From IMG/VR virus record IMGVR_UViG_3300040959_000769, positions 62,001-126,000 of that record: a DNA stretch of 64,000 bases; one strand, given 5' to 3'. Below the pieces are notes generated by a model. It searched no databases. It was not told where the DNA came from and saw nothing but the letters and a program-made list of their open reading frames with translations. How positions within the stretch are numbered: position 1 is the first letter of the stretch; the number at the start of each line of letters is the position of its first letter. A program made the position numbers and the translations under genes. Origin of the DNA: a virus. Below are positions 49,999 to 59,333 of the stretch, one piece after another.

Positions 49999-51428
49999 CA
50001 GATGGCTCCTACCGTCACAGTTGCCTCAGGCAGAATCCCCCGATAGTTGAAAACAATGTCACCAGTTCCGCCGTCCACCACAGCAAGAAGTTCACCACTC
50101 TCAAGAGCCAACGTAACGCTGTCAACATATTCAACGCCAGCAACCTGTGATGCCCGGCTCAAAACAGAGTTTGCTCGAATTCTGCTACCCCAATCCCAAA
50201 CATCTGGACTCAGCATGCTCGTCACCGCAGTATCAACAGCGGCTCGGACACTAACTTCTTCAAAATCTGCAAGAACGGAAATATCAATCGTTGCCTCAAC
50301 AGGAACAATCAAAGCATCCGTGGTGTCAAAAATTAGACCCGCAACAACTTTCCCGCTGACGTCCAACTCAATTGCAACACGGTCAGTGCCATCAACAGCC
50401 GCCCCTTCTTCGCCAGCCACAACACAAGTGACATAACCACCGGTCGCAGAAGCAGACGTAGCCAAACTGTCCAAAAATTCAACAGTGAAAGAGTCCCCAG
50501 TCACGCTAGCTCCACCGGTGACACTTGTAGGAGTGCCTACAACCACCGTGGATGACGTAGTAGACGTCACGTTGTAGTTCGTGTTGAATTGTGTTTCCGA
50601 ACAACCATACACACGGATGATGTCACCAGACTGTGGTGCAGGGACGAGTGCAGTTGGGTCAAAATCAAGATCAAACGTTATAGACCCGCTGCTTTCCGTT
50701 GCAGCGTTCGCCAAACCAGACAACAAGAACGTGGTATCTAGCGTTTTCGCTCTGAACACATCCGGATAATTCACCAAAACGTAGTTAGTGATCTGAGAAG
50801 CCGTAGCAAGCGACGAGTTGAGAGTTGCCAAATATGCTCGACCACGGGTGAAATAGTCGGCATCAGACTCGCTTGCTCCACCTTGGGTGAGCGTGCCGCT
50901 GAACTGGGCTGACAGCAAACGGTTGCTGGCGGTGGCAATCAGTAGCGTGTCACCATTAGATATGGTCGGTTTCTGGCCTGACAACGCTGCCGTCATTGCT
51001 ACAGCCGCTGACTGCGTGTTGCCAGAAGTGATAGTTATCGCAGTGTCGGTTGAAAACACGTGGTTAATCGTTCCAGTGTCAACAACCTCGCGGTACACGA
51101 CCTGTGTTCCGGCAGGAATAGTGACACCAGCATCGTCAATGGCTGTGAAAATTACTGCACCAGTAGCAAAAGTGGCTTCTGTTCGTTCAAATTCAAGTAG
51201 ACGGAGGATACCCTCCATCAGACCGTCGGGCAAACGGTTAATAGCACCACTCATCACCCCGCCGACATATGAAAACGCCTGCAACAGAGCATCTTCAACC
51301 GTTCCGGTTCGAGGAGAAAACTCAGGCAACGCCGTACGGGCATATGTCACCGCTCCCTGATAAATATCGTCAGGTTGAACGTCATTAATCGTCAAATCAA
51401 CGAAGTCGCTGAAATCTGGAGATGCCAT
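49998..51428 (-). CDS. gpJ-like baseplate wedge protein
   Basis: 476 residues, ATG at 51428. LPEFSPRTGTVEDALLQAFS, RLLEFERTEATFATGAVIFT, GVTIPAGTQVVYREV, ESDADYFTRGRAYLATL and the ending VVDGGTGDIVFNYRGILPEA are characteristic of baseplate_J (P2 gpJ / T4 gp6-like). It builds the baseplate ring that triggers sheath contraction. Neighbours gp25-like and gpI-like confirm. Confidence 0.92.
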   Translation of the reverse strand: MASPDFSDFVDLTINDVQPDDIYQGAVTYARTALPEFSPRTGTVEDALLQAFSYVGGVMSGAINRLPDGLMEGILRLLEFERTEATFATGAVIFTAIDDAGVTIPAGTQVVYREVVDTGTINHVFSTDTAITITSGNTQSAAVAMTAALSGQKPTISNGDTLLIATASNRLLSAQFSGTLTQGGASESDADYFTRGRAYLATLNSSLATASQITNYVLVNYPDVFRAKTLDTTFLLSGLANAATESSGSITFDLDFDPTALVPAPQSGDIIRVYGCSETQFNTNYNVTSTTSSTVVVGTPTSVTGGASVTGDSFTVEFLDSLATSASATGGYVTCVVAGEEGAAVDGTDRVAIELDVSGKVVAGLIFDTTDALIVPVEATIDISVLADFEEVSVRAAVDTAVTSMLSPDVWDWGSRIRANSVLSRASQVAGVEYVDSVTLALESGELLAVVDGGTGDIVFNYRGILPEATVTVGAI

Positions 51429-51429
51429 C

Positions 51430-51729
51430 TTAGTTCCTCACTCCGAATTGGATGTCAACTTGGGTTTCCCCGTTTTCAGACACCCTAACTTCAGACGTTC
51501 TGATAAAGATCTCTGGGATCTGAGTCGCGGCGTTCAAAGCCAGTTGTCGAGTCAAACTTTCCGAAAATGTTGCGTCAGTCACCCCATAAGTTGGCGTCAG
51601 CGGCAACTCACCAGGCTGAATCTGTGCTGTCAACGCCAAAATTTGGGCATAGTACTCATCACTACCGTCAACAAGCTTGCTGATTTCACCGTTTTTCTCA
51701 AACCGGATAGGGAAACGCAATGAGTCCAT
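51430..51729 (-). CDS. gp25/gpW-like baseplate wedge protein
   Basis: 99 residues, ATG at 51729. IRFEKNGEISKLVDGSDEYY, then LTAQIQPGELPLTPTYGVTD and a final DIQFGVRN strand give the GPW/gp25 family, the most conserved baseplate protein of contractile tails. 1 nt upstream of gpJ. Confidence 0.9.
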   Translation of the reverse strand: MDSLRFPIRFEKNGEISKLVDGSDEYYAQILALTAQIQPGELPLTPTYGVTDATFSESLTRQLALNAATQIPEIFIRTSEVRVSENGETQVDIQFGVRN

Positions 51730-51758
51730 TGTTATATTTTGCCACGCTTACAGGCGCA

Positions 51759-52076
51759 TCAGAGGATGGCACCAAGAACAACAACCTCATCTAAAGAATT
51801 GTTAATAAAGGCGCATAGGACATTTCTTCCTACTGCTGGAACCTGATCAATGTCAGTCACTACGGGAGAAGAATCTCCAGTTAGGGCGGTCGTTGAACTG
51901 TAGGAAGCAACCCCGGCGAGAACCGATGAAGGTCCGAAAGCGAAACCTGGAGAAACCGCAGGGATCTCCACCCAAACCTGCTTGCCATCAACTTTTCGGA
52001 CAATGCCCACATAAAAGCCGTTTGTCGTAAGAGACGTTGACGCAGTCCTATTTCTGGAGGTGTAAGAATTAGCCAT
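51759..52076 (-). CDS. baseplate spike-like protein (gpV/gp5 OB-fold)
   Basis: 105 residues, ATG at 52076. FYVGIVRKVDGKQVWVEIPA, and VPAVGRNVLCAFINNSLDEV, then VVLGAIL, form the OB-fold pattern of tail spike-base proteins (IV and gpV families). Very short, lacking the long beta-helix needle, so the tip may be separate. Located between hub and gp25-like gene as expected. Confidence 0.8.
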   Translation of the reverse strand: MANSYTSRNRTASTSLTTNGFYVGIVRKVDGKQVWVEIPAVSPGFAFGPSSVLAGVASYSSTTALTGDSSPVVTDIDQVPAVGRNVLCAFINNSLDEVVVLGAIL

Positions 52077-52082
52077 AGTTTA

Positions 52083-53636
52083 TCAAATCGGGGTAGAAGG
52101 AAAATACTGACCGTCGAACACGGCGAGTGATGACGGAATGATACGCGACCTGAAATAGGTGAGAACCCGGTACTCAATGCTGCTTGAACCATAATCAGCA
52201 AGAGCCTTATCCATCGCCTTATTTTTGGCTGACGTATTGTTCAGATTGTAAACCGCTAAAGCAGTCTCATAAATCTTATTCAAACTGCTGTCAACGCCAA
52301 CAATGCTAACTCCAAGTAATTGAATGTAATAATTCCGCATGTCGGTCTTGAGTTTTGACGGCAACGACAAACCTCTAATCAACCCCTGCTTTGCTTTCAA
52401 ATCAGCCCTCACGTGACCTAACGCCCTGCCAGGAATGTACTTGTACCCCTTGTTGGTCGAATTGCTAACTACAGCAGCGATCATTTCGTCAACCTGCTGC
52501 TCAGTTGTTGCTGTCTGCCAAATACTGTCCGCCTGACGCAGGGTGTAATCAATAACGTTCTTTGTCTCTTTCATCTGATACTCGGCTCGCGAAACGTTGG
52601 CAGCAGAAGGCGGAGGGGCAGACGGAGAGTAATATTTCTTGACGTAGTCAGAAATCTTGTTCTTGATTGAATCAGGCAAACCAAGATTGTTGTTGTAATC
52701 GGAAGGACTACTATTGCCACCAACCCCAGAACCAGACTGAGGAGGATCAGGATCATCAGGGCTTCTAAATTGAACCCGTACAGGATCAGGTACACCCTCA
52801 TCAAACTCAACAGCAGTGATCAAATACAAAGCTTCAAAATCAGGTATACCCAGCAAAGAAATAGTCATACCTGGTCGCAACTTCACACCGTTGACACGCT
52901 CAATTTCAAAAGAGCCCTCTCCAAGTTTCCAATCATCATCAGACTTGGACACCGAAGGCATACCAATCAACCGGTAACGAGAAGATGCACCAGGAAATTT
53001 TGATTCTGGAGGTGATGGCCACTGAATCGGTATGAACTGGTTATCACCATAAACGTACGACGGATCACCCCACTTGCCAAGCAAATGTTCCTGCGACGTG
53101 AAAAATAAAATGTTTTGTGTCTCAAAGACGGTGAACTGGTTTTCTCCAGCGACACGGTTCAACACGTCCCAAACCGACTCGTCAACCCTGCTACTTGAGC
53201 CTTTAACAATGTTTTTCGCCTCGTTCGTTTCCTGACCAAAAAATTCCATGTTGAAACGAGCAGCAATCGTGCTTGCAAACTCGGTAGGTGACAATCCAGA
53301 AAAAGCCTCCGGATCTTTGTCACGCTTCATCAACTGGATATTCTTAGAACGAGCAGCAATCGTGTAAACCGGATACGAGCTCTGATCTTGAGAAACCTCA
53401 ACTCGAGAAATCTCAAACATGAGATCGCGGTAGTAAACGTTCCTACGCAACTGGAAATAGTTGTTAGCACCAAAACCGAAATCTTTGTCAATGACAGTGA
53501 ACTGAATTTCACTTGACGCATCCATCGTCAAAGAAACAGACATCTGAGTAATGAACGGCGAGATGTCACCAGCGTTCTGCGTGGAGGTCTCACCAATTGA
53601 AATGATGTCGGAATCAATAAGGTCAAACGTCGCCAT
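52083..53636 (-). CDS. baseplate hub protein (gpD/gp27-like)
   Basis: 517 residues, ATG at 53636 overlapping the upstream stop (TAATG). ISPFITQMSVSLTMDASSEI then FTVIDKDFGFGANNYFQLRR is the hub entry strand set of late-control D proteins; SPTEFASTIAARFNMEFFGQ followed by ESVWDVLNRVAGENQFTVFE is the LysM-adjacent domain; NGVKLRPGMTISLLGIPDFE is a second hub domain. The last 170 residues after a Pro/Ser linker are helical and may be an extra domain. Confidence 0.85.
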   Translation of the reverse strand: MATFDLIDSDIISIGETSTQNAGDISPFITQMSVSLTMDASSEIQFTVIDKDFGFGANNYFQLRRNVYYRDLMFEISRVEVSQDQSSYPVYTIAARSKNIQLMKRDKDPEAFSGLSPTEFASTIAARFNMEFFGQETNEAKNIVKGSSSRVDESVWDVLNRVAGENQFTVFETQNILFFTSQEHLLGKWGDPSYVYGDNQFIPIQWPSPPESKFPGASSRYRLIGMPSVSKSDDDWKLGEGSFEIERVNGVKLRPGMTISLLGIPDFEALYLITAVEFDEGVPDPVRVQFRSPDDPDPPQSGSGVGGNSSPSDYNNNLGLPDSIKNKISDYVKKYYSPSAPPPSAANVSRAEYQMKETKNVIDYTLRQADSIWQTATTEQQVDEMIAAVVSNSTNKGYKYIPGRALGHVRADLKAKQGLIRGLSLPSKLKTDMRNYYIQLLGVSIVGVDSSLNKIYETALAVYNLNNTSAKNKAMDKALADYGSSSIEYRVLTYFRSRIIPSSLAVFDGQYFPSTPI

Positions 53637-54352
53637 TACTGATCACCGATCAAAGGACCACCCTGTTCCGCCCACGCATCAGTCCACTTAATGAAATCTT
53701 CTTCCTTGCTACCGCCACTGCCGTCAGGATTCTGAGGCTTAGGATCATCCGTGTATTCAATCGGAGGGAGTTCAACAATTGAAATGTCAGGGTTGATGTT
53801 CTCAACCAAACTCATACTTACCTGAGCAGAAACAATCTTTCCAGCAGCATTGCGGCGCATAGATTCAAACGATAGATCAGTGATTGACCAGAACGGCGCA
53901 GACTCAGAAACAGTCTCAGCGAACTCGCTACCCAAAAACTGATCGGCGTACACAAACGTTACAGGTCGCCCACTCTGAGAAATACGACGCACCAAATCCA
54001 AATCGCCTTCAACATCCAAAAACATTCCATCAAACGGAACAGCAATCAAAAACTCAATAGACACCTGACGAGAACGGTACGCAGAGAAAGCAACCAAAGG
54101 CTTCCTGCCAGGACGACGAATCTGAGTGATCTCCGGAGACATCTCCGAATACGAAATCTGTTGAGGCGGAAACGCAAACTTGAACTCAAGCGGCTGATCA
54201 GTCAACGAACCAAACGCCGCAATCATCTCCAAATATCGAACATCATCACTACGAGTAACTGTTGAGCCACTAGGAGTAATAGCCGCACCAGCCGCAGACG
54301 AATTACGCGCAGCAGGAGTCAAACGTAACGAACGAGTATCAGACCTAGCCAT
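53636..54352 (-). CDS. LysM-type baseplate/tail-tube joining protein
   Basis: 238 residues, ATG at 54352 overlapping the tape-measure... upstream gene's stop (ATGA). LEFKFAFPPQQISYSEMSPE then RRPGRKPLVAFSAYRSRQVS and EFLIAVPFDGMF is the pattern of the gp53- or gpX-like protein between tape measure and hub in contractile tails (fold-level inference). N-terminal 30 and C-terminal 40 residues are disordered. Confidence 0.72.
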   Translation of the reverse strand: MARSDTRSLRLTPAARNSSAAGAAITPSGSTVTRSDDVRYLEMIAAFGSLTDQPLEFKFAFPPQQISYSEMSPEITQIRRPGRKPLVAFSAYRSRQVSIEFLIAVPFDGMFLDVEGDLDLVRRISQSGRPVTFVYADQFLGSEFAETVSESAPFWSITDLSFESMRRNAAGKIVSAQVSMSLVENINPDISIVELPPIEYTDDPKPQNPDGSGGSKEEDFIKWTDAWAEQGGPLIGDQ

Positions 54353-57300
54353 CAGGAACGCTCCCTCATCATCTGCGCCTGACGCTCAATCCGTCGAGCA
54401 ACAGCCATCGCAACCGCTTCCTCATTCATGCCCGGTGCAGCATTCACAGTCACGTTGATAGTTGACGCACCACCACCCATGCCGGAAGAAACATTTGCAG
54501 GTGAATACGTATCGCCGTGAGGTGGCACGACGTGAAGATGACGGTTAGTTGTTCCACCGTGGAACTCTGCGTATCCGCCAGCGTTCTTCATCGCCTGCTG
54601 ATACAAACCAAGGTTATTACCCACCATGTCAATGGCATTACCTGTTGCATGATCGGATGACATGGAGCCAAGGTTGAATGAACGCAAACCAGAAGTGATC
54701 GTTCTCTTGCCTGCAATCCCACCGGAGAGACGATTGTGAGTGCTTAGTGTTTGATCGTAACGCGATGTAGCGGTGTCACCCCAGTTGAATGGGTTTGCCC
54801 AGCCAAGCCAGTTGCCGTCGTCAAACCACGTATCGCCATCAAATGGGTTCAGGAAACTACCGATTTTCCCTAGACCATTACCGAAAGATGACCAGAAACC
54901 GCCGTTACTTCCAAACTCCTGCTGGATAGTGGTGCGGAACTCGTTGATTGAATCGTTGAAGTTCTGAACTGCTTGATCAAACGGTTCAATCATGTCCTTG
55001 CCGAGCAGTTCAGCCATGTTGTCCAGAAATATTTGTTCCTGCTCTTTTTGGGTTTCAAGCAACTCCAGATTGTCTACGTTCAATCCAGCACTTTCAAGCA
55101 CATTGCTAACTGCGAATTGTGGACTAGCGACACCCAAAGCCCTCTCCGTCGCAAAATTCTCCTGAATTTGTTGTTCCCTGAGGATATTCCCGGCTTGAAC
55201 CAACTCACTTACACTCATGGCTTCCAACTGGGATCGAATAGACCCGGCATCAACAGCAACACCGATAGCCGTAGCTTCGGTAATAACATTTGCCAGCAAC
55301 TGATCAATAACAGCGCCGGACGTTCCACCGATCACATCTTGGATTGCTTGACCACCTACACCAGCGAGCAAATCTCCTTGCATTCCGGCAAGAGCGCCAC
55401 CTTGTCCAAACTGGACACCACCTTCACCGATGTTGGCAGCAAAGTACTGGAGTGCCCGCAACGGATCACCTTCACCGACCAAAGAAGCCTGCACACCAGC
55501 AGCCTCAATAACAGCCAGGCGATCTGCGTCAGTAACAGCACCAGCAGCAACCTTTTCAGCAAATGTGCGAGTTACCTCATCAATTGCCGCTTCGCTCTCA
55601 ATGAGCGCGCTACGTTGACGCACACTTGATAAAGAACTTGCGAAAGCGTTTGAAATTGAAGCATTAAACTCGTCACCCCACTTGCCAACAACCAAGCCGG
55701 TTTCAATCATGATTTCTTGCAACGAAATGAACTTGTCACTCAGATCAACGTCGGCTGCTCGAGCAACTGCCTGTATCTCGCCTTCTGTCATGCCGAGCAT
55801 TTTTGCGAGATCTCTTGATCGGCGACGACCCAAATCAATTGACTCATTCAACTTGCCGCTCTCTTCAAGCCACGCCCTGGCACCCTCCTGAGTAAACAAC
55901 TCACTTTCAGAAAGCCCATTAGCAACTTCATAAGCGATCTGACTGAACTCGCCCATCCGATCTTCGGCGGCATCAAAATAGTTACGAGAAACAAAAACAT
56001 CCTGAACTTGTTCCCCATACCCCTTAGCAAAATTAGACGCAGCGTCCTTAATATCATTCTTGAAACTTTGACCGCCAAAATATCCAGCGATTCCACCAAC
56101 TATCGCACCACCAATAGCACCAACAGCAGTACCCAAACCAGGGATAACCGAACCAAGAGCAGCACCAGTCAAAGCACCGCCACCTGCGCCACCCAAAACT
56201 GCGCCAGTTGTTCCGCCACCAGATCGCATAAAGAAATTACCGATAGCCGAACCAGCCATATACGAACCGGCACCAACAGCCAAAGCACCAGTGGCTCTTC
56301 CCGCTGCGCCAGTCCTCATCGCCTGACCCAGACGTCCACTACCAGAAGCCGCTCTACCTACAAACGGAAGAGCAAAACCAGCGGCAGCACCAGCCGGACC
56401 AAGAGCACCTAAAGTGCCAATTAAGTTAGACAAACCGGCAACAAGCGAAGAGATGACATCAACAATCTGAGTGAGAATAGGAAGAACTTTGAAGAACGCT
56501 TCACGAATAGCACGGAATAACTCAAAGATGTTGTCAATAAGGCCACCTAGAGCAGAACCGAACTCCAGCAACTGCTCTTTATTGTCCACCACCAGATCAG
56601 CGAAGTTTTCAAAGCCTTGAGACAACCCGCCACCAATAGCGCGAAGGATCTCGCCGAAGAATTCATTGATGACACTTGACGCTTCACTGAACTCGTTCAA
56701 AAACTTGCTGAAACGCTCAGATGTGTCAGAGAAAAAACCAGTGAATCTGCGCCAGCCGTTAACGAAGTTAGTCATAACTTCTTCAGTTTTAGGTAGATAC
56801 TCGTTGAACAACTTGGCGGTGAACAAACCAAGTTTGTCAATCGCTCCCACAAGTGTCTCAACAAACGGACCAGACGCAAACGCCTGCAAATTGCCAGTGA
56901 TTGAAACAACTGTCCGGAAAATTATCCGGCGAATATCCTCAAACGCCTCCTGCACCTGAGGCAAAAAGTTATTACCAATGTCACCAAACAGCACTTGTAT
57001 CTCAGTGCCGAAAGACTTCAACTGTCCAATCAGCGTGCCTGAAACAGTGCCCGCAGCACCCTCAATACCAGCCTGACGAGCCAACTCGCCAGAAGAAATA
57101 GCAGCAATGATTTCCTCGTTGGACTTCTTGCCGCCCTCAATCATCGCCTTATAAGACTTTTCAAACTCTGGCCCCAACTCTCGAGCAGCAGTCAACATCT
57201 GCTCGCCACCAGAAGCCTTACCAGCCTGCAACAAAGAAATAACCTGAGCAGCCGCTTGCAAACCCTTCTCCATGTCACCTGACGTAGCAGCAAAGTCAGC

Positions 57301-58026
57301 CAAACCACGCAAACCAGTAACCGTCTGACCCGTAACTCGAGCATTCTTGGAAGCAGCAGCAAAAGCACCTGTCAAAGCCTGGACACCAAAAACAGCCAAC
57401 TGAGCGTCACCCTGCATCGCCCGCAAACCACGGCTAGCAGACGCAAACTGACCGCCATACGAACCGACACTCTGAGCGGCAGCGAACTGACGCATAGCCG
57501 CAGCAAACGTTGCAGCCAAAGCAGCAACCCCAGCGGCAGCGTTAGCAGCAGCAACACCGACACCACGAACAGACGCCTGATAGCCCCTTGACAAGAGCTG
57601 ACCTGTCTTCAACAGCAAGTTCACCGAAGACAAAGCCGCAGCATAAGCAAGAGTTTCAATACCAGCAGCCTTGAACGCGAACGTCAACAACTTCATCATG
57701 CCTTGTAAGCCCTTGGCTCCCTTTTTACCGGCACCAAAAGTTCGGTTCAGGCGATTGTGAGAACGGTTATACCTATCCGTGTCGCGCTCGGCATCTTTAG
57801 TTGTCTTATTGTATTTACGTAACTCTTTGTCGTTATCGCTAATGGATTTATTCAGACTTCGCTGACGCTTCTCCATAGCGTCAAACCGGTCATTCAAATC
57901 GCTAAACGTTTTCTCACACGCCTCAGCCTGAGCGCACATCGCAGCAAGTTTGCGTTGAACCCGATCAATAGCAGAAGTATCAGCCCTGACATTGATCTTA
58001 ATTGTTACACGTTCTTGGTCCGCCAT
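54352..58026 (-). CDS. tape measure protein with C-terminal M15-like peptidase
   Basis: 1224 residues, ATG at 58026. Starts with a coiled-coil (DRVQRKLAAMCAQAEACEKT), then Gly/Ala-rich hydrophobic segments (ALGSVIPGLGTAVGAIGGAI, GGIAGYFGG) typical of tape measures, and long helices. Residues ~1110-1180 hold a Zn-peptidase pattern: GLRSFNLGSMSSDHATGNAID (His1126/Asp1133 positions) and TTNRHLHVVPPHG (HLH near 1163-1165), as in VanY/M15 enzymes. It sets tail length and probably cuts peptidoglycan during DNA delivery. The next genes upstream are the tail chaperones. Confidence 0.9.
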   Translation of the reverse strand: MADQERVTIKINVRADTSAIDRVQRKLAAMCAQAEACEKTFSDLNDRFDAMEKRQRSLNKSISDNDKELRKYNKTTKDAERDTDRYNRSHNRLNRTFGAGKKGAKGLQGMMKLLTFAFKAAGIETLAYAAALSSVNLLLKTGQLLSRGYQASVRGVGVAAANAAAGVAALAATFAAAMRQFAAAQSVGSYGGQFASASRGLRAMQGDAQLAVFGVQALTGAFAAASKNARVTGQTVTGLRGLADFAATSGDMEKGLQAAAQVISLLQAGKASGGEQMLTAARELGPEFEKSYKAMIEGGKKSNEEIIAAISSGELARQAGIEGAAGTVSGTLIGQLKSFGTEIQVLFGDIGNNFLPQVQEAFEDIRRIIFRTVVSITGNLQAFASGPFVETLVGAIDKLGLFTAKLFNEYLPKTEEVMTNFVNGWRRFTGFFSDTSERFSKFLNEFSEASSVINEFFGEILRAIGGGLSQGFENFADLVVDNKEQLLEFGSALGGLIDNIFELFRAIREAFFKVLPILTQIVDVISSLVAGLSNLIGTLGALGPAGAAAGFALPFVGRAASGSGRLGQAMRTGAAGRATGALAVGAGSYMAGSAIGNFFMRSGGGTTGAVLGGAGGGALTGAALGSVIPGLGTAVGAIGGAIVGGIAGYFGGQSFKNDIKDAASNFAKGYGEQVQDVFVSRNYFDAAEDRMGEFSQIAYEVANGLSESELFTQEGARAWLEESGKLNESIDLGRRRSRDLAKMLGMTEGEIQAVARAADVDLSDKFISLQEIMIETGLVVGKWGDEFNASISNAFASSLSSVRQRSALIESEAAIDEVTRTFAEKVAAGAVTDADRLAVIEAAGVQASLVGEGDPLRALQYFAANIGEGGVQFGQGGALAGMQGDLLAGVGGQAIQDVIGGTSGAVIDQLLANVITEATAIGVAVDAGSIRSQLEAMSVSELVQAGNILREQQIQENFATERALGVASPQFAVSNVLESAGLNVDNLELLETQKEQEQIFLDNMAELLGKDMIEPFDQAVQNFNDSINEFRTTIQQEFGSNGGFWSSFGNGLGKIGSFLNPFDGDTWFDDGNWLGWANPFNWGDTATSRYDQTLSTHNRLSGGIAGKRTITSGLRSFNLGSMSSDHATGNAIDMVGNNLGLYQQAMKNAGGYAEFHGGTTNRHLHVVPPHGDTYSPANVSSGMGGGASTINVTVNAAPGMNEEAVAMAVARRIERQAQMMRERS

Positions 58027-58060
58027 GAACGGGCTCCATCAGGGCTACAGGTGTCGATTA

Positions 58061-58758
58061 CTAAGACCGATTTTGAGCACGTTTGCGCTCAATTTCCTCA
58101 CGATCTTCCTGTATAACTTTAGCACACGCATACCTGAGCAACCATTCCTCATCGCTACTATCTAAAATGCGAATTGGGTCTGTGCCAAACAACTCCCCTA
58201 AACGTGCCGCGCTTTTAATGCGCGGATCATCGACCAGTTCGTCTAGGAGATCTTCGTAGGGTCCACAGTCTCAACTGTGTCCCCAAACCCTGCTGCATCA
58301 AGGATCGCCAAAGCAGCAGACTCAACATGAGGTTCAATACCGAAAAACGCCAACACGCCATCCGGAATCGGTCGAGAAGCACCCACCATTTCCAAAATCG
58401 CAGATGAACCAAACGTGTAAGGACGTCCCTGCTCATCCTCTGCAATCTCGTTATTGAAAGCAATACCGGTGCAAGTGTGCCCAACAACGCAAGCAGCGAA
58501 CTTCGTCGCATCCATGCCGTTCTTAGTGTCCTCACCAGACTGCTTACGCCATGCACGCATCTGCCCCTGAGTCACATTCGGAGAAACCCGAACAGTCACA
58601 CCAGGACGCTCCGGAACCTCAATGAAAACCTCAGGGCGCTCAATCTTCTTGCTCAGTGTTTCTTTCAACTGATCAAGAACCGAAGCAGAACCAGACGTTG
58701 CCGCACTTGACGACGAATCCGAAGAACCGCTGTTCATTTCGTAAAGTTCATCACTCAT
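58061..58758 (-). CDS. tail assembly chaperone, frameshifted long form (G-T type)
   Basis: The frame -1 to the short chaperone is open from 58270 to a TAG at 58061-58063 and adds ~65 residues: PYEDLLDELVDDPRIKSAAR, then LGELFGTDPIRILDSSDEEW and LLRYACAKVIQEDREEIERK. This is the usual T-type extension and has no start of its own. The slip must occur between 58246 and 58270, where CCT (in GTG GAC CCT ACG) can slip back to CCC. A classical X XXY YYZ site is not present. It is the standard pattern of a programmed -1 shift between tube and tape-measure genes. Confidence 0.72.
58243..58758 (-). CDS. tail assembly chaperone, short form (G type)
   Basis: 171 residues from ATG at 58758 (a GTG six codons upstream is less likely). 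It starts MSDELYEMNSGSSDSSSSAA, then QLKETLSKKIERPEVFIEVP, a basic/helical core FAACVVGHTCTGIAFNNEIA and ends PTKIS. By position and size it is the chaperone that coats the tape measure before tube polymerisation. Lies 90 nt downstream of the tube gene and its terminator. Confidence 0.8.
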   Translation of the reverse strand: MSDELYEMNSGSSDSSSSAATSGSASVLDQLKETLSKKIERPEVFIEVPERPGVTVRVSPNVTQGQMRAWRKQSGEDTKNGMDATKFAACVVGHTCTGIAFNNEIAEDEQGRPYTFGSSAILEMVGASRPIPDGVLAFFGIEPHVESAALAILDAAGFGDTVETVDPTKIS

Positions 58759-58778
58759 AAGAAAGCACGCTAGCACAG

Positions 58779-58811
58779 CAAAAGAGACGCCAGTGGAACA
58801 CCGACGCCTCT
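58779..58811 (-). terminator. intrinsic terminator after the tail tube gene
   Basis: On the minus strand GAGGCGTC (58803-58810) pairs with GGCGTCTC (58784-58791), two G-U pairs included, around an 11-nt loop, followed by TTTT. It would lower chaperone and tape-measure transcripts relative to the abundant tube and sheath. Confidence 0.55.
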
Positions 58812-58848
58812 TTCACCAACTGTGGGTTGTCTGATTTAAAAAGAACTA

Positions 58849-59316
58849 TCAGGCAGGGCTGACAGTGGAAACGCTGAAAGTCAGCGAATAGGTGGCGGGA
58901 GCCCCTGAAGCAGCGTCACCCTCAGGCTCGGTCAAACCAACGAGCAGACACTGAGCGTAACCACGGTGCGACTGAGGGTCGCGAACTTCGCAGTTCAACT
59001 CGTAAATGTCCACGTCGTAGTACGCACGACCAACCATCTGACGAAGATTGTTCAGGAACGGCTTGTCCTGAGCATCGTCATAATGGCGAGTCAACGTAAT
59101 GTCACCGATCTCCGAAGGAGCGCAAAGAATCTCAGGGAACAATTTTCCACCGATATAGATTTTCTCAACGCTTGCCGTGATCTCACCACCGCTCACCTGA
59201 GCAAAGTAAGCGAAACCAGAACCCGCATCCGCCGTAACGGTAGGAGGGGTTTCAATGTTGCCGTCCGCTGACGGTGTGATCTCAGCGACAATCTGCCTCT
59301 GTGCAACTTTTGCCAT
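58849..59316 (-). CDS. tail tube protein
   Basis: 155 residues, ATG at 59316. The order of strands (GFAYFAQVSGGEITASVEKI, GGKLFPEILCAPSEIGDITL, LTRHYDDAQDKPFLNNLRQM, VDIYELNCEVRDPQSHRG, then TYSLTFSVSTVSPA) fits the contractile tail tube fold (gp19-like). The gene lies between sheath and chaperone as usual, with its own terminator. Confidence 0.85.
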   Translation of the reverse strand: MAKVAQRQIVAEITPSADGNIETPPTVTADAGSGFAYFAQVSGGEITASVEKIYIGGKLFPEILCAPSEIGDITLTRHYDDAQDKPFLNNLRQMVGRAYYDVDIYELNCEVRDPQSHRGYAQCLLVGLTEPEGDAASGAPATYSLTFSVSTVSPA

Positions 59317-59333
59317 GGTTACTTACTCCTGAA

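Noticed and set aside
58227-58556. Frame error merging the two chaperone frames
   Set aside because: The short form / extension layout between tube and tape measure is the normal one for programmed frameshifts; the extension has no start and has a T-type sequence.
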